Shown here one piece after another: positions 27,245 through 34,914 of a stretch of DNA of 64,000 bases. This DNA comes from Pseudomonadota bacterium (GTDB lineage Bacteria; Pseudomonadota; Alphaproteobacteria; Rhizobiales; MH13). Location: positions 124,001 through 188,000 of the forward strand of contig JBCCPK010000005.1 of assembly GCA_039024915.1 (NCBI GenBank), read 5' to 3'. The notes under the pieces were generated by a model, which made no database searches, was not told the origin of the DNA, and worked only from the letters and a program-made list of their open reading frames with translations. A program made the translations under genes and the position numbers. The number at the start of each line of letters is the position of its first letter. Position 1 is the stretch's first letter.

Positions 27245-27523
27245 ATGGATCTTTCCTGGATGGCATGGACGCGCGAAACGGCGATTTTCTTCGGCGTCAT
27301 TGCATCGCTTCTCATCATCTTCACCATCCTTGCCATTCGCTTCCCGGAGACCCCGCGCGTCGGGGTTCTTCGGATCGAAACCACGCGTGGCGACCGTCTG
27401 TTCATCACGCTCTTGGGCTCAGCCTTCATCAATTTGGCCTGGCTGGGCCTCGAGGTCGGGCCGCAGCCCTATGCGCTGCTGGTCTGCCTCGTCTACGCCG
27501 CAGCGGTTTTCCGCTGGGTCTGA
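27245..27523 (+). CDS. glpU: GlpU-like small membrane protein of the glycerol transporter (DUF2160)
   Basis: A 92-residue inner-membrane protein with two or three hydrophobic helices (IFFGVIASLLIIFTILAI, then LLGSAFINLAWLGLEV and the C-terminal segment). DUF2160 members sit between the permease and binding-protein genes of rhizobial glycerol ABC operons; their exact role is not established. A good site (GGGAGG) precedes the ATG. Its position between the SH3-like genes and glpV confirms that the insertion lies inside the standard glp order. Confidence 0.88.
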   Translation: MDLSWMAWTRETAIFFGVIASLLIIFTILAIRFPETPRVGVLRIETTRGDRLFITLLGSAFINLAWLGLEVGPQPYALLVCLVYAAAVFRWV

Positions 27524-27602
27524 GGCCTTCATCACCCCCGATGGCGATCAACATTGCCATCGTAACGACAACAAGAGGCAATCCCCGGGAGGGAAGAAAC
27601 CT

Positions 27603-29330
27603 ATGAAGACTATTCTTAGAACAAGCTCGATGGTTGCGCTGGCCGCCGGTATGGCGCTCCCAGCGGTGCCAGCGTTCGCAGACATGGACGCAGCACGCGC
27701 ATTCCTTGACGCTGAAATCGAGCGCTCGGTACTCAGCCGCGAGGAGCAGGAAGCGGAGATGCAATGGTTCATCGACGCCGCCACGCCCTATGCTGGCATG
27801 GAAATCCAAGTCGTTTCCGAAACGATCACGACGCACGAATACGAAGCCAACGTGCTGGCGCCCGCCTTTTCGGCCATCACCGGCATTCAGGTCACCCACG
27901 ATCTGATTGGCGAGGGTGATGTGGTCGAGCGTCTGCAGACACAGATGCAGACCGGCGAGAACATCTACGACGCCTACATCAATGATTCCGACCTGATCGG
28001 CACCCACTGGCGTTATCAGCAGGTGCGCAACCTGACCGATTGGATGGCCGGCGAAGGGGCGGACGTTACCAACCCCAACCTCAACCTCGATGACTTCATC
28101 GGGCTCGATTTCACCACCGGCCCTGACGGTAAGCTCTATCAGCTGCCCGACCAGCAGTTCGCGAACCTCTATTGGTTCCGTTATGATTGGTTCACCGACG
28201 AGAAGAACATGGCGGACTTCGAAGCCGAATATGGCTATCCGCTCGGCGTTCCGGTGAACTGGACAGCCTACGAGCAGATCGCCGAATTCTTCACCGGACG
28301 TGACCTCAGCCATATGGGCGTTGACGGCGAAGTCTATGGCCACATGGATTATGGTCGCCGCGACCCGTCGCTCGGCTGGCGCTTCACGGACGCGTGGATG
28401 TCCATGGCGGGTATGGGCGATGTGGGTGAGCCGAACGGTCTGCCCGTCGATGAGTGGGGCATTCGCGTCAACGACGCATCCCAGCCCGTTGGCTCATGCG
28501 TCGCCCGGGGCGGCGCCACCAATGGCCCAGCCGCCGTGTACGCGATTGAGAAGTACACCAAATGGCTCAACGAGTACGCCCCGCCCTCCGCGCCGGGCAT
28601 GAACTTCTCAGAAGCTGGTCCCATCCCCTCGCAAGGCGGGATCGCCCAACAGATGTTCTGGTACACCGCCTTTACCGCCGATATGGTCGGTGAAGGTGCG
28701 GCTGCAGTCCTGAATGAAGATGGCTCGCCGCGCTGGCGCATGGCTCCCAGCCCGCACGGCGTTTACTGGGAAGACGGCATGAAGATCGGTTACCAAGACG
28801 CCGGCTCCTGGACGTTGATGCAGTCAACCCCCGTGGACCGTGCGCAGGCCGCGTGGCTGTACGCACAGTTCGTCACCTCCATGACGGTCGACCTGCAGAA
28901 GTCTCACACCGGCCTGACGTTCATCCGTGAATCGTCGATCAACCATGAGAGCTTCACAGAGCGGGCACCGCTTCTGGGTGGTCTCGTCGAGTTCTACCGC
29001 TCGCCGGCACGCCTGCAATGGTCGCCGACGGGAACCAACGTGCCGGACTATCCGCGTCTCGCGCAGTTGTGGTGGCAGAACATTGGGGACGCGTCCTCCG
29101 GCGCTTTGTCCGCGCAGGAAGCGCTCGACAATCTGTGCACCGAGCAAGAGCGTGTGCTTGAGCGCCTTGAGCGTTCCGGTGTTCAGGGTGAGCTTGGCCC
29201 GGTCCTCAACGAAGAGATGGACGCCAGCTTCTGGCTCGATCAGCCTGGCGCTCCGAAGGCAAGGCTCGACACTGAGGAAGAAGAGCCGATGACGGTCAGC
29301 TATGACGAGCTGATCCAGTCCTGGCAGTAG
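27603..29330 (+). CDS. glpV: Glycerol ABC transporter substrate-binding protein GlpV
   Basis: A periplasmic binding protein, 575 residues, longer than typical sugar-binding proteins (about 420), as is usual for GlpV. Signal peptide: SSMVALAAGMALPAVPAFA, cleavage before DMDAAR. Type-1 binding-protein features include PVNWTAYEQIAEFFTGRDLS, YEANVLAPAFSAITGI and the C-terminal ARLDTEEEEPMTVSYDE tail. GGGAGG precedes the ATG at 27603. A frame open upstream to 27300 overlaps glpU and is not used. It is the last gene before a strong terminator. No glpD or glpR is present here, unlike in rhizobial glp operons, so glycerol catabolism must be encoded elsewhere. Confidence 0.92.
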   Translation: MKTILRTSSMVALAAGMALPAVPAFADMDAARAFLDAEIERSVLSREEQEAEMQWFIDAATPYAGMEIQVVSETITTHEYEANVLAPAFSAITGIQVTHDLIGEGDVVERLQTQMQTGENIYDAYINDSDLIGTHWRYQQVRNLTDWMAGEGADVTNPNLNLDDFIGLDFTTGPDGKLYQLPDQQFANLYWFRYDWFTDEKNMADFEAEYGYPLGVPVNWTAYEQIAEFFTGRDLSHMGVDGEVYGHMDYGRRDPSLGWRFTDAWMSMAGMGDVGEPNGLPVDEWGIRVNDASQPVGSCVARGGATNGPAAVYAIEKYTKWLNEYAPPSAPGMNFSEAGPIPSQGGIAQQMFWYTAFTADMVGEGAAAVLNEDGSPRWRMAPSPHGVYWEDGMKIGYQDAGSWTLMQSTPVDRAQAAWLYAQFVTSMTVDLQKSHTGLTFIRESSINHESFTERAPLLGGLVEFYRSPARLQWSPTGTNVPDYPRLAQLWWQNIGDASSGALSAQEALDNLCTEQERVLERLERSGVQGELGPVLNEEMDASFWLDQPGAPKARLDTEEEEPMTVSYDELIQSWQ

Positions 29331-29368
29331 GGTTCCGGCCAACGCCTTAACCTTCTGCGCGACATCTG

Positions 29369-29400
29369 AAAGCCCGGCATCGTAAGGTGCCGGGCTTTTT
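29369..29400 (+). terminator. Intrinsic terminator of the glycerol operon
   Basis: The stem AAAGCCCGGCA / TGCCGGGCTTT (11 bp, 8-nt loop) runs into five T residues. It lies 39 bp after the glpV stop and ends the glpS-glpV transcript. Confidence 0.92.
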
Positions 29401-29446
29401 GCTATCCAGCCTGTCTCGTGCCGACGCTTGAGAACGGGCAAATCGG

Positions 29447-29671
29447 ATGAAAGCGCTAGCCATCATTGGCTTCAGCATAGTGTTCGCGGCCTTCGGTTTT
29501 GCTCTTTGGTGGGCGAACCTTGAGTTCGGCGGAGACGGCGGCAACCTGATCAAGAGAAACCTCGCGCTTGTCGGCATGCTGCTGGCGCTGCTCAGCCCGC
29601 TATGGGCTTGGCTAACCGTGCGCGCGATCGCCAAAAGCGACGAGCGCACCCGCCAGGCTCAAAGCGATTGA
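29447..29671 (+). CDS. Small two-helix membrane protein, unknown function
   Basis: A hypothetical protein of 74 residues with two predicted membrane helices (IIGFSIVFAAFGFALWW and LALVGMLLALLSPLWAWL) and a charged C-terminal tail. It lies just after the glycerol operon terminator and converges on the TIR gene. The ribosome site is weak. It is accepted because its composition and topology are gene-like and no other frame in this stretch is better. I do not recognise a family. Confidence 0.5.
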   Translation: MKALAIIGFSIVFAAFGFALWWANLEFGGDGGNLIKRNLALVGMLLALLSPLWAWLTVRAIAKSDERTRQAQSD

Positions 29672-29751
29672 TCGCGTTCGGCGCCGAAGCGAGAGCGGCG
29701 CTTGCCGCCTATTAGAATGACATCAATCGATCGCCTTGAGCGTCGCGGATC

Positions 29752-30630
29752 CTACCAACCGAGCCAGATCGGTTCTGTAGCAACGATCAGGACGATGAAG
29801 CCGATAATCAAAGCCCAAACCCAGCGCTTTTGACGCTGCTGCGTCGTCAGTTCCTTCGCCGGTTTGGTGAACGTACGCAGCGTGTTGATGTTGTTCTGCA
29901 TGTGGTCGAGATACGCGTTGGCCGCCCGTGACATCGGGCCCGCGACCGTTCCAGCCGTCTCGCCATTTGATGGATCGTGCGGTTCGGGGTCCGCCGGTGC
30001 GGGTGGCAGTTTGGGCGGCTCCCGCCGGATCGCCTCGCCGGCTTCAAGGCGCTTGATCCGGCTTTCAGCGAGCTCCTTGAACTGCGCGTCCGATCCAAAG
30101 CGGGCGAGATAGGCACGGTATTCATCAGCCGACTGCGGCTCGGCAGTGGACACTGCCTGCCAGAAATCCGCCTCAGCCTGATAGGCTCTCAGCCCATGGT
30201 CGACATCTGACGAAGAGATCTCAGCGGGCTCCTTGAGCGCCTTGCCGGTAATCCGCGAAACGCTGCGCAGCAGCGGCTCAAGCATCGCCGAACCCTGCCG
30301 GCCATCCCACTCGATCAAGTCGCAGGCTTGCACCGTCCGCATGAACAACGGCTGCTGGACGTCCTCAAGAAGCACGGGAATGATGATATTCCGCCCGTTC
30401 GCATCATGCGCTTCCGCCCGAACATAGGGCGACTTCACGGATGCTTCCGACCACAAGACCACGACCGACTTCGCTTCTGCGATAACCTGCTCGATCTCGA
30501 GCGCAAAGCGATCGCCTGGCATCAGCTCGATGTCCCACCATACTGTGAAGCCGTACGCCACGAGCGCTTCGGCAATCGCCTTCGCTTTCGGGCGCTCTTC
30601 GCGCTTATAGGAGATAAAGACGTCGACCAT
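29752..30630 (-). CDS. Membrane-anchored TIR-domain protein
   Basis: A TIR protein of 292 residues. The TIR domain occupies about 1-130 (VDVFISYKREERPKAKAIAE, FTVWWDIELMPGDRF, VVVLWSEASVKSPYVRAEAHDA). E73 in VRAEAHDA is placed like the catalytic glutamate of NAD-cleaving bacterial TIR domains. A charged linker of about 130-225 contains an EYRAYLARFG-like repeat also seen in other TIR and caspase-like proteins. A C-terminal membrane helix (about 270-290, VWALIIGFIVLIVA) leaves TIR in the cytoplasm. It is a single gene with no obvious defence partner beside it, so signalling, anti-phage defence and housekeeping remain open. Confidence 0.85.
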   Translation of the reverse strand: MVDVFISYKREERPKAKAIAEALVAYGFTVWWDIELMPGDRFALEIEQVIAEAKSVVVLWSEASVKSPYVRAEAHDANGRNIIIPVLLEDVQQPLFMRTVQACDLIEWDGRQGSAMLEPLLRSVSRITGKALKEPAEISSSDVDHGLRAYQAEADFWQAVSTAEPQSADEYRAYLARFGSDAQFKELAESRIKRLEAGEAIRREPPKLPPAPADPEPHDPSNGETAGTVAGPMSRAANAYLDHMQNNINTLRTFTKPAKELTTQQRQKRWVWALIIGFIVLIVATEPIWLGW

Positions 30631-30909
30631 GAACGCTAGACATCACGGATGAACACGATGCCCATGCTTACCCGGACTGAAGCAAAAAACAACGCCAGGT
30701 CCGCACCGTGGGACGGCTCAGTGGACGAACAGGGGTGGGACCGATCCGCGGGGCCTTTGCTGGGCGCTGCCTCCCATACAGCTTTTCGGGGCATTGGATT
30801 TGTGATGCGTTGCGCCGTAAGACTGTTTGATGTGCGTTTGTTTTGACCAAACAAGTTGGCGCGACACGTGTCCGCCTCACCTTCTGATCACTCGCTTCGA
30901 GCCAAGGCC

Positions 30910-31230
30910 ATGTATGCTGCTACCAAGATCGTCGTTATAACCGAACGCTCGATCCTCGACGGGATCGCCGAGTTGCTCGAGGAACACCAGGCGACCGGCT
31001 ACACCTACACAACCGCCGGCGGCAAAGGCAGTCGTGGCAAGCGACGCATAGATCGCTCACCCCAGGTGGCAGGGGTCCTTGAGAACGTCAAAATAGAAGC
31101 CATTGTACCCGATCACGAGGTTGCTGAGCGCATCACCGAGGCAATCGCTGAGGCCTATTTCGATAACTACTCCGGCATCACTTATGTCGAGCCCGTTGAG
31201 ATCCTGCGCCCGGCAAAGTTCAAGGTCTGA
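30910..31230 (+). CDS. PII-like regulatory protein, SbtB type
   Basis: A small PII-superfamily protein of 106 residues. Visible features are TKIVVITERSILDGIAELLE, GYTYTTAGGKGSRG (the T-loop base and conserved GGKGSR), VKIEAIVPDHEVAERI and YFDNYSGITYVEPVEILRP. These match SbtB, the cAMP/adenylate-sensing PII-like partner of the bicarbonate transporter SbtA. It lacks the C-terminal Cys-Gly-Pro-Glu-Gly-Cys extension of cyanobacterial SbtB. ATG at 30910 is preceded by AAGG; an in-frame TTG at 30856 is less likely. It faces the SbtA gene tail to tail, 29 bp apart. The upstream 279 bp (30631-30909) show no gene. Confidence 0.85.
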   Translation: MYAATKIVVITERSILDGIAELLEEHQATGYTYTTAGGKGSRGKRRIDRSPQVAGVLENVKIEAIVPDHEVAERITEAIAEAYFDNYSGITYVEPVEILRPAKFKV

Positions 31231-31259
31231 TGATCGGTATGCGCTGCGTATCCGGAAGG

Positions 31260-32267
31260 TCAGAAGACAACCTCGGCCAGCGCAATAAAGAACGGAATAC
31301 CGACACCGATAGCGATTGGTGTTCCAACGCTCGTCGATGATCCGATATAGCTAGAGGGATTCGCGCTTGGGATACCCGCACGCAAGGTTGGGGGTCCTGA
31401 AATGTCGGACGATGAGCTCGCCAAAACAGCCAGCAGGATGACCCCACCGGGGCTGAACCCTGTCACCAAATGGATGGCGTAACCCAATCCAAAGGCGATC
31501 AATCCGTGCACCAGAGGCATCACCGCAGCGTAGACCGCGTACCACTGGGCAACGCGCCGCAACTCGTTGAGGCGCTGCCACGCTTCCATACCCATGATGA
31601 GCATCAGCACGGATAGGAGCCCGCGAAAAAGCGGATCGTAGAAGGTGTCGAACACGCGCCCAGGGTTTGTCAAAAGGCCAAGAAGGAGGCCCAGGATCAG
31701 TGCGGACAGGGCAGAGCCCTGAAGGCTGTCTTTGACAATCGACCAAACGGTGAGCCGCTTGCCCTTCGATTTGCCTTGCTTCTCAGTATGCAGCCGCGCC
31801 AGCACGATCGCGAGAACGAGGGCCGGAATGTCCATGAACGGGTAGAGGGCTGGAACCCACGCCTCGTAGACAATCCCGTCCTGCTCCAACAGCACCATGG
31901 CGGCGCCCAGGGTCGAGGCGCTGACCGCGCCGAAGAGCCCAGCAGTGGCAATCGCATCGTCGCGGCGAATGCCTGGCAACCGGGCAAGCGTCACCAGCCC
32001 GAGCAAGACCGTTCCACCCCCTACGACTGTGGCCGCAAGCGCCGGCAGGATCATGTCGGCGAGGTCCGCCTCCCGGATCTCCATGCCTCCATTGAGGCCG
32101 ATCCGCATCAGCAGCATGAAGACCGCAAACTTGTAGATCGCGTCGGGGATAACGAGTTTCGAGCCAGAGGCGGCTAGAAGCACACCACCGATCAGGAAAG
32201 CCAGGGTCGGCGATTGGAACTGGGCGACAACACGCAGGCCGAAATCAGCAAAAACGTCCACGGCCAC
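31260..32267 (-). CDS. SbtA-type sodium-dependent bicarbonate transporter
   Basis: An inner-membrane transporter of the SbtA (DUF897) family, 335 residues and about ten membrane helices in two inverted halves. Recognisable parts are SPTLAFLIGGVLLAASGSKL, FMLLMRIGLNGGMEI, GLFGAVSASTLGAAMVLLEQ, FMDIPALVLAIVLARLH and the C-terminal TSVGTPIAIGVGIPFFIAL. The GTG start at 32267 is used because the frame has no ATG before it. The pairing with the adjacent SbtB-like gene supports bicarbonate as the substrate, although family members in heterotrophs are little studied. No carboxysome or RuBisCO gene lies in the window, so bicarbonate may serve carboxylases or pH balance (inference). Confidence 0.85.
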   Translation of the reverse strand: MAVDVFADFGLRVVAQFQSPTLAFLIGGVLLAASGSKLVIPDAIYKFAVFMLLMRIGLNGGMEIREADLADMILPALAATVVGGGTVLLGLVTLARLPGIRRDDAIATAGLFGAVSASTLGAAMVLLEQDGIVYEAWVPALYPFMDIPALVLAIVLARLHTEKQGKSKGKRLTVWSIVKDSLQGSALSALILGLLLGLLTNPGRVFDTFYDPLFRGLLSVLMLIMGMEAWQRLNELRRVAQWYAVYAAVMPLVHGLIAFGLGYAIHLVTGFSPGGVILLAVLASSSSDISGPPTLRAGIPSANPSSYIGSSTSVGTPIAIGVGIPFFIALAEVVF

Positions 32268-32414
32268 CCCATGCGTCGTCGTCTATAATCAATCGCTAGG
32301 TAACGCCGTTGATCTGTGTTGGCAAAGGGTTGCTTCGTTGAGAAACGATAGCGTGCCGAAATATCGGGATTAGTGACGCGACGTCTTACAACTGGCAGCA
32401 GGACGTTTGGCGGC

Positions 32415-32660
32415 ATGGGGCGGTCTCAGCTGTCAAAGATGAAGAGCTTGGACAAAGAGAACGTACGACTGAAGACGATCGTCGCGGAGCTCGGACTGGG
32501 CAAGCTCATTCTCAAGGGAAGCCTCAACCAGCTAAAGCCCAAGGCCTGACCACACAGGAAGTCCGTCAGGCCGTCCCTCATACACGCACGAAGCTGGCCA
32601 CGTCGGAGTGCAGGACATCTCGGGTGATCGGCCTGTCGCGGCCGTCAGCATGGATCGCGC
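32415..32660 (+). pseudogene. IS3-family transposase remnant (end of orfA, start of orfB)
   Basis: From 32415 to 32549 one frame encodes MKSLDKENVRLKTIVAELGL followed by GKLILKGSLNQL and a stop, like the leucine-zipper end of IS3-group OrfA. In the -1 frame from 32549, VRQAVPHTRTKLATSECRTS followed by RVIGLSRPSA resembles the start of OrfB (helix-turn-helix, then a conserved QPRST-like stretch). The -1 register between the two is the arrangement used by IS3 elements for programmed frameshifting. The catalytic DDE part is missing and no terminal repeats were found, so this is an old fragment. The remainder of 32268-32850 is non-coding as far as I can see. Confidence 0.7.
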
Positions 32661-32850
32661 CCTGTCAGACGATTTACCTCTTAGCAAATGCGCTCAGATG
32701 GCCAGATATTTCCACAGGGCGGACATCGCGTCTGCTAACGCTCGGCTGTTTACCGTTACGGCTCCGGACCGCCCTCGGGACAATTTTTTTCCCGCTTGAT
32801 TTCTCTTTCTCATCTGCCACCTTTGCCCACCATCTCACACCGGGGGCAAT

Positions 32851-34914
32851 GTGGCGGACGAACTAATCTCCAGCGATGAGAAAGAGGCACAGACAGAGGA
32901 GCAAACGGCTCATTTTTGGGTTGGTCTTGGGGCGTCAGCGGGCGGACTGGAAGCCCTGCGCGCGTTTGCTCGGCAACTGCCTGACAAGCTGTCGGTCACT
33001 TACATAGTTGCACAACACCTATCGCCGCATCACCGCAGCATGCTTCCGGAGATTATCGGCCGTGAAACCTCGCTGGAGGTGCTCAGCGCTGAAGATGATG
33101 TCGCTCCCCTTCCCAACAAGATTTACATCACACCCCAGAACAAAGACATCGAAATTAGGGACGGTCGGATACGCATCGTGCCATCCAGCCGTGATTCCGG
33201 CACGCCAACGCCGTCGGTAGACCGCTTCTTGAAGTCGCTAGCCTTCGACAAAGGGGAGAACGCGGTTGGCATTATTTTGTCCGGTACCGGTTCTGATGGC
33301 TCGCGGGGGCTGCGAGATGTTCAAGCCGCCGGTGGCATTACGATTGCGCAGGATGAGCACTCGGCAAAGTACACCGGCATGCCCGTGGCAGCGGTCGAGG
33401 CGGGTGTGGTGGACCTGGTCATGTCACCGGAGGAAATCGGTGCACAGTTCCCAACGATTCTTGAGCGTCGCGCTAACCTCAGCTCGCTGAAGGCGTCGCC
33501 AGTTCATCTCGACAGTGTGTCTGAGCTTATCCACCTGGTGCACAATCGCTGCCGCGTGAACTTCCGGCACTATAAGGCGGCAACACTCCAAAGGCGGATC
33601 GAGCGCCGCATGGCGGCAATCGGCGTCAGTGAGATCGAAGACTATGTCTCGATTGCGCGTACGTCCGACAAGGAAATCGACGCGCTTTTCAAAGACTTCC
33701 TGATTTCAGTGACTTCATTCTTCCGTGACCCGGTTGAGTTCGAAATGCTGCGGTCAAACCTCAAGGACATTATTGCAAGCAAGGATGGCAGTGACCCCAT
33801 TCGAGTTTGGATCCCCGGCTGTGCGACCGGCGAGGAGGTCTACACAATCTGCATGATCTTTGCAGACCTCATCGGTGGCCTGCAGGCCTTCGTACGAAAG
33901 AAGGTGCAGTTCTTCGCAACAGATATTGACCAGGACGCTATCGAAATCGCTCGGCGAGGCGTCTACCCGGAAACGTCTCTTGAAGAGGTGCCCAGAGATT
34001 TCATTGATGAGTATTTTGAGAAAGTACCAACCGGTTACGTCTTGAAGAAAGAAATCCGCGAGCGGATCGTCTTCTCCATTCACAATGTGATCCAAGACCC
34101 GCCATTTTTGAACGTCGACTTCATTTCGTGCCGGAACCTGCTGATCTATTTTCAATCATCGTTGCAATCGCAGGTGCTCTCGCGGTTCCACTACTCACTG
34201 GTACCCAATGGAATTTTGTTTCTCGGAAAGTCTGAGACAACGGCTGCCAATGACACGCTTTTTCGGGCGTCCGAGCACGGCAAGCACCTGTATTTCCAAC
34301 GCCCCACCAAGTCCCGCCCTGTTTTCGATGACTACAATGACCTCAGACGCGCCTATGGGCCCCGCAGGCAGGCACAAGACCGAAACGCTGATCAACGGGA
34401 CGTCACCTCGGCAAACGCTCGATTTGACTCACTGATCAAAGCTTTTGGGCCTGACGGCTTTCTCGTAAGCGCCGATCTTCAACTCAGGAAAGCCTACGGA
34501 AACGTCGATCCCTATGTCAGCCTGACCACCGAGGGAAACCTGTCGCTCGGTGTATCCACCTTTATTCGCGAGCCGTTCGCGCAAGACATTCGCATGTCTG
34601 TTCCCATGGCGATCCGAAAGAAAGAGGTACGACGAGGGGTTGCGCATCCCCCGACCCCAGTAACCCGCAAAAGAAAGCTCGAGTTACGGTCTATCCGATC
34701 GAAGGGGGCCCCGACGAAGAAGTGCTGGCGCTCGCCCTCATCTCATCGTGGGAAGACACCAGCCCGGACATCCCGAAAGATGCGCTGCAGACCACCGACA
34801 GGGAGTTGGCGCGCCACAATGATGAGCTTCGCCGTGAACTCGATATCGCGCAGTCCAACTTGCAACAGACCGCAGAGGAACTCGAGACTTCAAACGAGGA
34901 ACTGCAGGCACTGA
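32851..34914 (+). pseudogene. CheB-CheR-PAS histidine kinase hybrid, 5' part before a frameshift
   Basis: The first half of a giant chemotaxis-type hybrid gene that continues in another frame (34722-37247 entry). The CheB methylesterase domain is about residues 20-200: Ser in GASAGGLEAL, His in VAQHLSPHH, Asp in GTGSDGSRGL. The CheR methyltransferase domain is about 215-490: IERRMAAIGV, SVTSFFRDP and the SAM-binding IWIPGCATGEE-like WIPGCATGEEVYT. GTG at 32851 follows GGGGG. Meaningful sequence ends near residue 599; after the C5 run at 34648-34652 this frame encodes unrelated residues up to the stop at 34914. No phospho-acceptor receiver is attached to the CheB part, as is normal for these fusions. 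Confidence 0.8.
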
